The notes: a model not told the origin generated them from the sequence alone. Numbered from the stretch's first letter, positions 12,639 through 26,406 are shown. The stretch: 64,000 nt of DNA from Volvox africanus (GCA_030268105.1 BSDZ01000017.1:2646001-2710000); one strand, 5' to 3'. Numbers and translations: made by a program.

Positions 12639-14288
12639 GGCAGCAGGGGCCCACAGCCCGTAAAAGGGGCAGGTGTTGGTACGAGATGTGTTGGTACGAG
12701 ACATGTGGAGGTAGAGGATGAGTGGCAACACTTCAGCTTAAGGTGGTATGTGCGTGGCAGTATAGAAGGTGTGTAGAAGGTTGGTAGCAACCGGGGCCTT
12801 ATGGTGATCGATGCTGATAGCAAGTGTCTTCCTAGTAATGCGGGCCAAACATGTGTCACACCGCTGATTATGGGGGACGTAGATCTTAAGAAGATGGAGC
12901 TGCGCTACCTGTCTTAGCATGGCAGACTGCAGCAGCATGTGTTGTGGATTATGACCGCATTACCGGGGAAGCGTGTCTGCGCCCCACATGATGCTTGTTT
13001 GACTCGTACCTAACAGCCATTGGCATTGTCTGAAAGTAGGCTGTTCGAAGGTTTACCGCTTATGAACGAATCGAGGGGATTTCGTTCAGTTTCTTGTCTA
13101 TACAACCTTGCGATAATCGGCACGCAGTCGGAGGCAGCTCCAGGCAGGGCATTCTGGCTGCAAAAGGTCGGGTGGGGTGGGGTAAGTCATTGATGTGCGA
13201 GAGTTATGTCATTCTCTGTTAGTTGCACGATACTACTACATAGCTGTTAAGTAACCTTGAGGGTCAGGACTACGGTTTCAACAGTGCGGTCACAAGTCTA
13301 TTGATTAAGTGCTCCGAAAACGAGTATTAAGACCGTCATCGCACGTGCTAGGATTGTGGTTTTTAATACGAGCTGCAAACTGCAGGTTTTATAATGCGGA
13401 TCACTTTTGAAGGGATGTACCCGATGGAAGCACCGTATTGGTTTTATCCGTATATCGGTTACGGCTTCACTTTTACTGCCAGGAAATGATGGAACGTTAG
13501 AAAGCAGTTTCCCAAATGCACGAGCTATTGTTTTGCAATGAGGTTTCCGGTATCTTTTGGTCAGCAGATTCTCCTGTCCAAAGACAAAGCAAAGCGCGCC
13601 GAAACGAAAGCATTGGCAGCAGCGCCTTGGAAAGTTTCACCGAGCGTTGTCACTCAGTAGAAGAGTTGATAGATGAATGTTTTCATTTGTACCTATGCCC
13701 GTTCTCGGGTGTAGGGAGCTGGAAAGTGCACTTGCGAAACCAGAGATTGTAACCTGTGACCGACGTCCTAGAGGCTACATGCTGCATTGAGCAGATGCAT
13801 GTGAGCTGCAGGCTTGCTCATTCACTAGGGTATCGAAAGCAAAATGCGTTCATTTAGTGTTTGGACCGCGAAACGCTGCAGCCAGTCCTGCATTTACGTA
13901 GGCATATTTGGATCTGCCCAAAGGCAGTGAACGAACACCGTGTACAAAAGGGCATTTACGCATGTAACCTGGAGATTGAAGAACCTATGGGCAAGTGACG
14001 GTGCGCCTTCCCAGCAGCGCAGCAAGGGCACCTTAAAAACAGTGTGCAAACAAACTTTATGTAGGATCTGAAGGGTAATTTGTGTGCCGCCAATGTACAT
14101 GAGGGCACGTTTGGGCGGGCAACATGCTCCAGGAGTGGTCGTTGTTGCCGGACGCACCTTCATGCAAGGCGGAACAAGAGTCTGCAGTTGACCCGTTTCT
14201 TGACTTAAGAGGTTCCCCGGAATCTTAATACATAGACTTATTGACAAAGCCGTAATATTTGACGCCTGTTGTTAAAGACCTTTCACGA
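12639..14288. other. ARMC2 3' flank and 14-3-3 5' flank
   Basis: No further coding exon was recognised between the ARMC2 stop and the 14-3-3 start. The region presumably holds the ARMC2 3' UTR (a TGTAA element near 13748 is a candidate poly(A) signal) and the 14-3-3 promoter. It has no counterpart in unit 2, where it is deleted. Confidence 0.5.
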
Positions 14289-15688
<1,400 letters not shown>

Positions 15689-16243
15689 TAGTCATGCTCA
15701 CCTTAGGTCGTCGGACAGGGTTGTAGCTGCCAGGACTGGCAGTGTATAATGAGGGATCCGTCCGGGGATATGCTGGGAAAGGGTAACCTTGCGATAAAAA
15801 CGGCGCGAGAGGGCCACAGCCACCCAGAGCACGCATACCTTGGCGAGTATACACCATTCTTTCGGCGTCGCTGGTGACTTGTTGAATGTTACCGGAAGTT
15901 GCCGGGGTAAACTCGACTTCTTTGATTTCGTGGGTGTCCATTTGAGTCGAGGAATCTGGGATGTTGCTTAGTACTGTATAGCACACGTAAGATTGGAGCA
16001 TGGGGGTCAATTCCTAGTTTTGTACTTCGTCGTACGCGACTGTGTAGACGCAAACCAGGCCCTTAACGTTCGGGCGCTGGTTTCAATCACGCGTGCATTC
16101 ATGGTCAAGGAGAGGAGCGTTAGTACCGGCAAGGCACATCTGCCACCACCAGTAAACTTGATGGACACAATACCCCGCTCTTTCAACATTTCTTCGTCAA
16201 ATTTTTATGCATCTCGTTGTGTATTATCATGATAAGTATTACA
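15689..16243. other. Tail-to-tail intergenic stretch
   Basis: Sequence between the stop of 14-3-3 (+) and the last exon of the SFI1-like copy (-). No exon was recognised. Most of it is missing from unit 2, where only short pieces (around 26661-26796) remain. Confidence 0.5.
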
Positions 16244-19200
16244 CTAACGATTAAGGTGAAAATCAGCTTTTTTAGATTTCCATCTCTTCAGAAATGAGAT
16301 TTTAGCCGAATATTTTCGAAAGCTCGTAAACGCCCGCCGCAACAGTTGACGCCGCCACCATTCTTCTGCAAGTTGATTTTCGGCGTACCTTTTCCACAAT
16401 GGAAGTGTAGTTGCATCCATACTACTCACATCGGAGGGCAAATCTTGCAACGTCACGTGAGAAGATGCTGAGACGATCTGAGATTCATCTGCGGACAGGA
16501 TCACTTGGATGAGAAATGGTCAAGGTTGGCTACCACTAGTGCACACATCATGATACGCACCTAGATCTGTGGGAGTAGATGCAGCATCCGAAGGAATGTA
16601 GCCGTTGGCAGGGCTTCCCCAAGGATTCATGCTTTCGTAGGAACTGTAGGACCGCTGTAGCGCACCCCTGCCAAGCTCTGCGCCTGCTTCTGGCAGGCAT
16701 GGCTCGAGGGCCAGGACTTGCGCCACACCTCCGCCAGACACTTGTACCTCTTCCATCCGATAGCGGCCATGAAGCATGTGGGTTTCGGATATAGTGGATG
16801 ATGACGGCGTCTGCATCTGCTCATGTATAACCCCGGCAGCTGCACTGGACTTCACTTGCGCCTCAGTGACGACACAGCTTGCTCGGTGGCGTGCGGGGTG
16901 AGAATCTGTAGGCAGCAATGCACCAGAGATGGCTGCGAGCAGCGGTACTTGGCGTCCCCCCAGACGATTACAGGCCCGATGTGTACGAACATCCACAGAC
17001 AACAAGGTCCTCATCAGCGTATCCGTATTTGCCCGGGTGCTGAGCGCGTGAGCACGCCACCCCGCCATACAGTGGCGCAGCCTCCGCCTGGTATCGTGGG
17101 CGACTGCCCGGGATAAGCCACAATGGATGCTGCTAACGTAGCCGGACAGGCAGCGCAGAACATGGAGGCCCAGAGTGCGTTCGTAATGCAGCGCCGCAGC
17201 CGACAACAGGTAGCCCTTGACGCGAATCTCTCCAACGAACTCGGCCCACGTCGCCAAGCTATTCCGCAGAAGCCGCCTGTGGCAGTGCCCAGAAATACAA
17301 TTAGCAACAGCTGAGACAAACGCTAGGCGAGGGATTGCAAGGCGTCCCTGAGACCTCCTAGCGAGACAAATGCTTTGCAGGGCCCATCGCAAATCTACTC
17401 TCGGTCCGCTGCAAAGATTGATAGCATCGGAAGATTGATAACATAGGAAGTTTTACCTCACAGAACTCCCTAATCTCAGGAAGCGTTCCATTGACCCACT
17501 TAAGTTGGCCCTGTAACCTTGCACCTGTAACGTCTCGCCACGAATGCAGCACAGGCGAGCCGCAAATGAGCAAAACCAGTACAACCAGCTAGGTCAAGCG
17601 TCAGGCCTTATGATTTGGCTCGTAGTGCGTGCGTGGATGCCGCGGCTCAGCAAGTCCGATGGACCTACCTGTACGACTCGCTTAATTGTGCCCTAAGGCC
17701 CTTCAGTGTGCAGCGCATTAACCATCGGCAGCGCACATCGGCCTCGCCTGCAGCATATCCCTTCACCCGCAAGCGCCGCCGCAGGTTGCAAAGGCTGTTG
17801 GAGGACTCACGCTGCTTGCACGCCAGCAGCCTCCAGGCGCGCAGAAACCGCATCGTCAGACGTTTAACGTAGCGCTCCCGCCACGCCAGTTCTACGGCGG
17901 CCTAGCACGGTTGTACGAAGAAGGGAAGAAAGGGGCCCTCTGCAAGGTTGTACCAAGGCATCGCGGGTATTTATGTTGAGATCCGGTAAAGTCCGGTGAA
18001 GTCGGTGACGCATCATATTACAACAAGTCCTTCACGGCCCCTGCATTAGACAAGCAAGCGTTGCAACAAGAACCCGGGGACCATAACCTTGTACCCATAG
18101 GGATCTCACTGCACCTGCCACGCGGCGAAAACCCGAACTCGGAGCAGTGACGTGCGGAACGCTACTGCCACTTGCTCATTGATGCGCTGGCTGCGCTTGT
18201 CCAGGTGGTACGCTCGGTATTGCAGCAGCTGGTCGAAGGCGTGGCGCAGTGTGTCAAATTCGTCGCCAAAGCTGCAGCAAGCCCACAAGTGATATAACTC
18301 TGAGTCGGCCACACAACGAATTGGCGACGTTAGTCGCCGACGATATACTAGGGGTTATTCGGAAAGCTGTCCATGTGTATATATCATACATCATGTGTCA
18401 TCCGGCTTTCAAGACGGCACAACAGCTTGTTTGGACTTTTTAATGGGGTTTTAAGGGACCTCTCCTGCCTGCCAGAGATTTTGCAGCCTTGCGCACAGGC
18501 TGCTTGGTTGACCGACCTATTGTCCGCCTATTGTCCGACCTATTTAACCTCCCCATTCTCGTCTACGTACTGCGTGGACGGCTCTGGGTAATCTTCCCAC
18601 AGCATTTCGGCTCGGGTGAACACACGGAGAAGCAGCCGCCGGGCACGGCAGACGTGAAGCCATTGGTTCAGACAACACCTGTAGATCGCTTGGGCATGAC
18701 TGCAGAATGGCGGAAGGGATTAACAGGTACCTTGACTGTAGAAATGTCATTCGTGAAATACGGACGACCTCACTGTCCAGAGCATTGAGGCGCAGAACGT
18801 CGGGGCTTGATTTCCAGGAGGAAGCACGAGGTGCACGATCATGCCACTCACTAGACACGCTGGTTTAAGTTCTATGGTTTCCCCCGTACCTAGCACGGAC
18901 AGCGCGCCTCCGCCCCTCGAGTGCCTGATCCGGCCCGAGAGGCTTTAAGCCAGCGGCGCTTGCAACAATGCCAAGGCTACCCCGTGTCGGGAGTGTGCAC
19001 CGACAGGGCTGCAACCCAAGCCCTGTTCCCGAACTCACAACGTTTCCGCAACGGCTGTGCGTGCCCGTTGCTCTCGCACAAGTTGTGCGCCTCGACGCCA
19101 CCGCAACAACAGCCCCCCCAGTCGATGCTCGCGTGCGCTAGCTGCAGCCCTGCGCTTCATTACCTACGACGATGAACAAGTAGGGTGTCTGCTTCCTCGA

Positions 19201-19802
19201 AGCCGGAAAAAGGGCGGGGCCCCCACATTCCGTACAGGCCGGTTACTTCACAATGAAACGGTTTGAAGTTTGCGAGTTTACGATGATGCCCGCTCATGAC
19301 GTTCAGCAGGCAAACGACTGCGAACGCAAGGGCAGGGACCTCACTATTCCACGCCGTCGTACAAATTTTAATCCCATCACCACAGACACAAGAACCCGCG
19401 CTCAGATTTCAAACACTCAAACGGGACCTCACGCCCCTCATGCCGTCGTACACATGTCAATCATGACGTGTCAATACACACACTGTGAAATCAGAGCTAC
19501 CTTACTCGAACCTCCAACAATTACCGGGTATTAGCCCGGCCGTGTCTGTGGGGCCGCATCGCCGCCCATCTGGTTTGTGTATGGGTCTTGGGTCATATGC
19601 CGGGAAGCGGCCAGTGGCAGCATCGTGCCGCGTCATTAGCAATTGGATGCATTATTACGCTACATGTCGTCCATGCAGCAGCCGTCCAGCCCCCATACCC
19701 CACACGGCCACTCTCCCAGCCTGCCGTTCCACGAAATTCAAATCCCTCCGCCCCGTCCACCTGCTTGATTGGGGACAGCATGCATGACCATCAGCCTCGC
19801 CT

Positions 19803-20705
19803 TCACCGCAGGGAACCCCAGTCCGGCTCAATGCCCGTCGGGCCGGTCGGCAGAGTGTTGCCCTGCTGCATCATCTCGACCGCGTTGATGGTCGCCAAGA
19901 GGAGGCCGGGGTCATCCTGGCGACCAACGGCATACGCCCAGTTCTGCAGCGCCACGTTAAGTACGCTTCCCAGGCCGTGGAACAGGAGCCACTCCTGGTG
20001 CTGCACCGGAATGTTCCAATACCTATCGATCGTGATGGCTCCGGGGATGCAATTGATACAGCCGGTACGCTGGGAACACGCCGTGGCAAGCGCCTCCACC
20101 AGCCGTGCCCACCCCTCCGGCCGTGGCCACGGGAAGATGGCCCCCGACACGTCCGCTGGGTAGAAGGTGTCGACAATGAGCGCCATGTACGCCCACGACA
20201 GCGTGGCGTTCTGGATGTTGGTTGGGAGGGCTCCCGCCAGCAGGGTATGCCCGTACCATTTCGCCGGGCTGTAGCCGTCCGCACACAGCCCGTGGGTCAG
20301 GGTGCCGCCGACCTGGAAGGTTGGCCGGATACGGGTCCGCCCCAACAGCCTATTCGCCACCGTGTCTGCTGCCCGAAGAACCGGGTCTTCGACCGGTCTG
20401 GAGGTTGGCCACGCACCCTGGGCTGGTGCTGGGCCAGCTACACCGGTACGCCCTGCCACCGTCGCTGTCGCCTGGGCCCCGGGTTGCGGCCCAGACCCTG
20501 ATGGTGCGGCATACCGCTCCCGATGCTCCCGTTGCTGCTCCCTGTGCTGCTGCTCCCTGTTCCACTGGTCCCTGTTCCGCTGGCCCCTGTGCCGCTGCTC
20601 CCGGTGCCGCTGCTGCTCCTGCTCCTGGTGCTCCTCGAGCTGCCCATGCATCTCCTGTGGTCCTCCGGCCTCTGTCAGCTCCCCGCCCCCTCCTGCCGTG
20701 TGCAC
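19803..20705 (-). CDS. Unidentified protein, Q/R/E-rich N-terminus and compact C-terminal domain
   Basis: Open frame of about 300 codons ending at 19803. Residues ~20-70 form repeats rich in Gln, Arg, Glu and His. These are followed by Ala/Pro/Gly-rich linker and then, from about residue 110, a compact-looking domain with aromatic and hydrophobic spacing (for example LSWAYMALIVDTFYPADVSG and EWLLFHGLGSVLNVALQNW). I do not recognise the fold. The frame probably continues upstream through the AT-rich stretch at 20757-20865, which looks like an intron, into the frames at 20867-21165. Its restriction to the insertion suggests a transposon-encoded protein, but no catalytic motif supports that. Confidence 0.35.
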   Translation of the reverse strand: MHTAGGGGELTEAGGPQEMHGQLEEHQEQEQQRHREQRHRGQRNRDQWNREQQHREQQREHRERYAAPSGSGPQPGAQATATVAGRTGVAGPAPAQGAWPTSRPVEDPVLRAADTVANRLLGRTRIRPTFQVGGTLTHGLCADGYSPAKWYGHTLLAGALPTNIQNATLSWAYMALIVDTFYPADVSGAIFPWPRPEGWARLVEALATACSQRTGCINCIPGAITIDRYWNIPVQHQEWLLFHGLGSVLNVALQNWAYAVGRQDDPGLLLATINAVEMMQQGNTLPTGPTGIEPDWGSLR

Positions 20706-20756
20706 CTGCTGTGGCGCAGTGACGGTGCCGCCAACACCGGCAACGCCCCTATAACC

Positions 20757-20865
20757 TTATTTATTTTAAGTGTTGTAAAAACTATGACGGCAAAAATTAT
20801 GAATTTAATCAATTAATCAATTTTAATTTTATGGTCATTTTACCATTTCTTTTTTTAACTTACGG
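20757..20865. repeat. AT-rich island inside the GC-rich insertion
   Basis: About 110 nt of almost pure A/T sequence with GTAAGT-type donor and AG acceptor possibilities on the minus strand at its two edges. It is most simply an intron of the unidentified minus-strand gene. Confidence 0.4.
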
Positions 20866-21161
20866 TTCGCCGAATGGTCGTTGACATGAGCCGCCGCCCC
20901 TTCGCCAGTGCGTTGGCGCATCCGCCTGACATCCCCATCAGCTTCGGCGGCCGTCTCTGGCTCGAGGGGTCGCTTGCGGCCACCACAGGGTGCCGGTCCG
21001 GCATTCCCCGCCTGCCCATCGGCGGTAGAGCGGCCACCGCTGCGACCACTGTGGCCTCCCCGACCTCCCCTCCCGCTGCCGCTCCTGCTTTGTCATGTTG
21101 TCACTGCGCTGCTGTTGGTAGACAGCGTCGGCGGCTCGCTCCTGCTGCAGCTCCTCCTCCG

Positions 21162-22792
21162 TCATGTTGGCGCGGCGCTGATGTTGGCCGCCAGCTCCCG
21201 CTGCCGCTCAGCTGGCGCCTGGTTGCGACGGATCCGTGACATGGCACGTCGTACACGCGCACGGTCATTGGTGTCAGGCGATACATAGGTGCACCCGGGC
21301 GTGATACTAGCCCTGCGGCCCCGGACAGCTGGTGTAAGTGAAGGTATGCTGGTTGCCGTTGGATCCTCAGCGCCCGCAGGATGGTCCTCCATGTCCTCGC
21401 CTCTGGGGCCTTGGGACCGCTGCGGTGGGAAGCATGGTGCGTTGGTTGCTAGGTCGTCACGCTCTCCATGGCTTCGGCCACGATTACGGCCGCCACGGTT
21501 CAGAAGTTGGCCACGACGGCGGGAGTGGAGTGCGGCCGGTGAGGGTTCCGCGACACCCAAAGAGAACACCTGGCCAGATTGGGTAGGTCCGGGGTCATGA
21601 GGCGGGGCTTCATCCTCCGGCGCGGCCATTCCAGCGGCGAGTATAGCCGCAGCAGCACCGAGCTGCAGGAGAGGGCTGGGAGGTGGAAGCGTAGATGGGG
21701 TTGTGGCTGGCGGGGGGGACAGTGGAGGTAGTCCTGAATGGGTATCGGTGATGGAGGGTGAGGGTGAGGGGCGGCCCAGATAAGAGTGGTAGGGCAACGG
21801 ACATCCACAGGCAGCTATCACCGTACACCATGTGATACCAACCCACATGACGTGGGCTGGGCAGCATATCCACATATTCAGCAGGCACCGCGGGTCGTTG
21901 TGCGAATGCGTTACAGCCAACATGCACCATCCGTCCAACCCCTGTAACCAGGAGGATCAACCACGAATCCAACTGGAGGCCCCCAGGGCCGATGCAAATA
22001 CACATATCATGCATGCGACCCACACTCACCGTGGGTACCAGCGACTCGTCGACGCTGCATGAGGATGTCTTGTGCGGTCGTCACACCCAGCGGCGCCTGC
22101 TGGGTCGTGCCGGCGGAGGCAGCGGCGGCAAGGGGAGACCCTCCACAGACAGTGGTCGTCACTCCGCGCCCCGCGGCAGCAGGTACTGGGGCTTGCCGTG
22201 GTGACCCGACCGCGCCCAATGGGCGTGTGAAATGGCCAGGCGACAGCGGCTGGGCGGGAGGCACGACCGGCCGGACGGGAGACGCCAGAAAAGTGACAGT
22301 CGTACTGCCAGGGGGCCGCAGGGAATCCCCACCGAGCTGTGCTGCAGTCCACGTGGCGCTGCTGCCGTGAAGGGCCCCCACGGCATCATTTGTCGGATTA
22401 ATAAAGGTGTTGACGATATCGGCTGCGGCGCCACCAAGGCGGCCCGCCTGCCGTGGCTGGGCCTGCAACTGCTCAAGTAGGACAGCGCCCTGGATGGTCG
22501 CTGTCGCATGCTGCCAAAGCCGTTCCTCTGCATCGTGGTGCAGAGGAGCCGGCCCATGGTGCTCTCCGCTGCAGCCCGCCGTGTTATGCATCTCCGTGGT
22601 GCCCAGGCGCTTGCCAGGGCGTCGGAGCAGCGACCTGCGCATCAGGCCGCGCAACCGTAGGTGGGTCAGCAGCCATAGGTGGGTCGGCAGCTGAAGCCGA
22701 AGGCGGCTGCGTCCTGGAAGCCGGGCAGCGGAGCTGTGATGAATCAGCAGCTGCAGCCGTGCAGCCGGCCGAGCATCCAGATCCACCATCAC
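21162..22792 (-). CDS. Unidentified minus-strand coding stretch within the insertion
   Basis: Two open frames (about 22792-22030 and 21662-21162) look coding, being low-complexity but with sustained frame. The first reads stretches such as GGAAADIVNTFINPTNDAVG and ends near a good GTGAGT donor at about 22029. The second starts near a TGCAG acceptor at about 21663 and reads Gly/Arg/Glu-rich sequence including AMSRIRRNQAPAERQREL. The phases between them do not agree with a simple splice, so the structure is unresolved or the gene is broken. No domain was recognised. Confidence 0.25.
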
Positions 22793-24731
22793 GGCCGCTG
22801 CAGGGCACTCGGTCGGGGCGTCTAGTAGAGATTTTTGGCATGATACGAGCGAATTCGCAGCGAGGTTACTCGTTACTAATTGCCAGTTACTAGTTACTAG
22901 CTACTAGTTACGGGGGCCGTAGGCAAGATGTTATTTATTTACATAAAATGCGCGTGTGCTCTAAGGCTTGCAGAAGCAAGATGTGTTCGCTGAGAGTAAA
23001 CAACGGATCGCGCGCGTTGGCGGAGGCCAACGTCGCAAGTGACGGGCCCGTCAATCCGGTGAATAATTGAGTGGATGTATCTTAATTTTTATGTCTGAGG
23101 AATTTCGGGATTATTTGCCACACACGCACCAAGGGATCGTCAGCAACGCCTGCGGGCGCCGCGCGAATCGGGTGGATCCCGGGTGCATTTGCCGCACCGA
23201 TGGCCAGTACGGCAGACCGTTTGCATCATTTGCAAAGCGAACGGCGAGGACGTCAAGTGTTACAGTGTCGCCAGTACTACGGATGGAAAGCATTAAGCTG
23301 TATTTCCGAAATGCCTGCGGCTTCATCAACTCAACCCACAGCATCGAGCTCCATGTCGGCACTGTGGAACTCTTCTGCCCCGAGAATTGGCTTAAATTAA
23401 TTGGATTAAATAATACACAACGTTACATTCTTTGTAGATAATTGTAAGCAAATTCGTCCATCTGCTGGTGGCAAATCGCCATGCCTGTGAGAGCAGCTTA
23501 GTCACCCATACTGGTTGTTCGATCATTTCACGCCATCATGCCAGAATTCTATTATGAGAGACGCGGCACCTTTTGGAATGAAATTTAGGCCGAGAGGCGT
23601 TAATGTGACCTTGACCGGGGTCAATGGAGGCTGACAAACTTGTCATACGATTTATTAGCCAAAATAAAGATACCTTGCAATATAGAATGTAATATGTGAC
23701 CAATATCGCGTTTCCGCCCGGCGACATATTTTGTTTGGTCCGTCACATTCTTGCATGGAGACCGACGGACATGGGCAATTCCACAGGGCGGGGCCACCCT
23801 GAGCGCATCGCGCCGGGGCCCCACCCAAACAGGTGAAGCATGGAGGGACTTTGCTTTTCGGGTTACGTCGACCATATCACAGTATTTACAGAGGAATTAA
23901 AGCCTCAGGTATGTAGAGGCAACAAAACCACATCGAGCACACCTAAAGTAGGGTAGGCAACCAGGTGACCGAAGGTGGCCAAATCGCTAAGAGGATTTGA
24001 TACATTACCTGATCATCGCGCCAGATGCGCCACCTCATCAAGCAAGCCCGGAGCTTGCAATTCCGAATACGTTGCAATCCAACCTCAAGCATTGCCACCC
24101 GCAATGCAGTCCCACCCACCGCCGCTGTTGGCGCACGTACGACCGCCAGCATCGCAGGTAACGCCGGCGTGTGGCTGTGCTGGCCTCGTTCTGAATCACT
24201 GCGTGATCTGTCATCATGACTGACAGCCATTGTGAGAGCACCCACCGCAGCCATACTACACGAGTGATGCACCGCAATCGCACTGACAGGCAGCGCAGCT
24301 GTGCATTGTACTGACGGAAGGGGGGGAGGGACTGGATTGGGTCATGTCGGGTGTCGCAGAGTGGCTACCTCCATGCCCAAGCCGCACAATATCCACATGC
24401 ACCCGGCTATGTTGTCTACGCCCTACTGCCTTTCTGCGTTGAAGGATCACAAACTATGAGTTTGGTGAAGTATTGCGAGTGCTCGTGTCGGTGGAATGGT
24501 TGAATGCAGGGAAGGTTGACAGAAGATATCATGTTTAAGCGTGATTAATTGATGATTAAGATGAGACTGCGGCAAAGCTGGGGTTCTCTACGGCTGTGTG
24601 GCCGCTGTCCATAGCACAACTAGGCCATGGCACGCTTATTGAACGGCAACTAATGGGGCACCTTAGTGTCAGCGCCGTTTGCTTGTAGGGATTCGGGCTG
24701 ATTTCAGATAGGTGCACAGTGGATGCCAATA

Positions 24732-24792
24732 GATGCTTTATGTAACTATGCGCAACCCTCTTTCTTGGTTGCGCATCGTTACATAAAGCATC
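24732..24792. repeat. Intronic hairpin (26-nt arms), copy 2
   Basis: Duplicate of the hairpin at 8363-8423; arms 24732-24757 and 24767-24792 around a 9-nt loop. No host gene is intact around this copy. Confidence 0.85.
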
Positions 24793-25264
24793 AGAGATAC
24801 AAGGAGGGTTCAAGGATCTCGGTGTGCCAAGATGCGGAAGGCGCGCCCAAGTGGTCGCTGGGACAGATGGACACAGGCCTGGATTGTACCCAACGGGACG
24901 CACATCCTCTGTAGGCGGTCACGCATGATATTTCGTCATGGTGTGTCTCTTTCAGGCTTTCATAGTGGCATGTTCAGGCCCTTACGATATCCTTGCTTCG
25001 CTTGAGTAGAAATTTGTTGTCGTGGGCAACGATCTACTGACCGACTGGCACAGGCATTGGTCCCCCACGAGGCCCCACTTTCGTCCAGTCTCCTTCACCA
25101 AGGCAGCTGTAGATTCTCTTACTGGTCACATAATCTATTGCCATACCAGCTCAGTCATAGCACTCGCTACCCAATGTGCATACCTGGTTTGTCCGTATAG
25201 CCCCTTTCTGGTTGCTGATTCATGCACATCTTGTCCGTTTTCCCTTCCCTGCCCATTCGCCCAG

Positions 25265-26406
25265 GCATGTGCCATCGTGCTGCGAGTGGTGAAGAGCCGA
25301 TTGCCGCTGCTACAGACTGCCAAGCTGCTGTACCGTCTGAGCAAGGACGGCAGCAACGACGTGCTATTCCGACGGGAGGGACTGCTGGAGCCGCTGGTTC
25401 ACACAATACACATCATGGTGGCTAGTGTGCGGGGAAACCACTACCCCGCGAACATGCATGAGGTGAGTTTGCTGCTGTTTTGGGGTGGGACGGAGGCGAC
25501 GGAGGAAGAACTTGGGAAATCAACTTGTTGGCCCTGAACCCAGCTGAGCGCCGGTAGAGGGGCGCAAGATGCAGGCTACTGGGTTGATAAATCTGAATGG
25601 TAGAAGGCCACTTAGTGGATGGGGTCCGGAGGGACCAGGCAGGGGGCTGTAGGGAATTGTGGAGTTGCAGTTCTGAACCTCGGCGAAAATGGAAATAATG
25701 CTGGTTGCGCCTGGAAAAGCTTGTAGAGCTAGAGATCTTTTGAAACAAGAAAGTTGATTTGGTTGCGCTCTCGTCATGTCGTCCAGGCCGTTATCTCCGT
25801 CCGGGCCTGCATCCATGGCCTTGAACTGGTTCCTGAAGCTCGGCAGTGCTGTCCTCTATTTCCCCCGCCCTTCAATTGCAGCCCCTGGTATATATGAACG
25901 GTTGCCTGAAGAACATTTCCAATGAGGCCCATAACCAGAGGACTCTGGTCAAATTGGGCACGCTGCATGTGCTTTCGGCTCTCCTCACGCAAATGGCGGA
26001 CCAGGTGCGATGCAGTGCTGTGGTGTGATTTGGCCGGATGTGTCTACTTAGCAGGAGAAACGCGCGTGCTTGTGCTTGCTGAAACCAGAAAGGCTGGGTG
26101 GATGGAGGCCCGAGTGAGCGAGTTAGACTCTTCGGGAACTCCCTGCAGCTGATCTGCGCATTTCTAGCGCTCGACAGGACGAGGCGCTTCATAAAGCAAC
26201 CGAAAGGCTCATGGACAAGATGCAGCCAAAGAAGAAACACGCTTTAACTGGCCTGTACATCGAATCTCCTTGTTGCCCCTTCGGTAGTGCATCCCATGGG
26301 TAGGCATCATCACTTGACTCGTTGGGTATTCATGATGCCTTGTTGGGCCGCCACATCTCCCTGACTGTGCAGGCGAAGTCTGGGGACGAGGGTCTGGCAG
26401 AGTCGT
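25265..26406 (+). pseudogene. ARMC2: Truncated ARMC2 copy (exons 8, 9 and start of 10)
   Basis: Exons equivalent to 8896-9093, 9513-9635 and the first 34 nt of 10004-10270 lie at 25265-25462, 25882-26004 and 26373-26406, with their introns. Sequence is virtually identical to unit 1. The match stops abruptly inside exon 10 at 26406, followed by a 14-nt patch matching ARMC2 intron sequence (10931-10944) and then a 14-3-3 fragment. With no promoter, no 5' exons and no 3' half, this cannot make ARMC2. Confidence 0.93.

Larger units (their letters stand above)
19177..23830. mobile_element. 4.65-kb insertion of unknown type in unit 1
   Basis: Present in unit 1 only. In unit 2 the flanks join directly (34640/34643), with two A residues in between. 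The insert holds GC-rich minus-strand reading frames (entries at 19803-20705 and 21162-22792), a sharply AT-rich island at about 20757-20865, and a cluster of TTACTAGTTACTAG-like tandem motifs near 22880-22910. I found no clear terminal inverted repeats, LTRs or target-site duplication, and no recognisable transposase or reverse transcriptase. It could be a non-autonomous or degraded transposon; the alternative is a deletion from unit 2. Confidence 0.5.
16244..24310 (-). pseudogene. Dead partial copy of the SFI1-like gene (unit 1)
   Basis: Counterpart of the 3' half of the gene at 26797-43897. Recognisable exons, 5' to 3' on the minus strand: 24310-24009, 19163-19039, 18859-18731, 18699-18567, 18297-18115, 17901-17669, a stump at 17576-17525, 17408-16534 and 16488-16244. 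It has no N-terminal half, because the duplication breakpoint cuts the intron before 24310. Its first exon carries a 17-bp insertion relative to unit 2 that shifts the frame after the stretch [18 protein letters not shown] 4.65-kb insertion (19177-23830) separates its first two exons. A deletion with a 5-nt filler (17577-17581) removes the first part of the exon matching 28078-28266 and the intron before it. The 3' exons themselves remain open. Confidence 0.88.

Noticed and set aside
22880..22910. TTACTAGTTACTAG repeats as a telomeric or regulatory array
   Set aside because: Only a few imperfect copies; too short to support a specific role.
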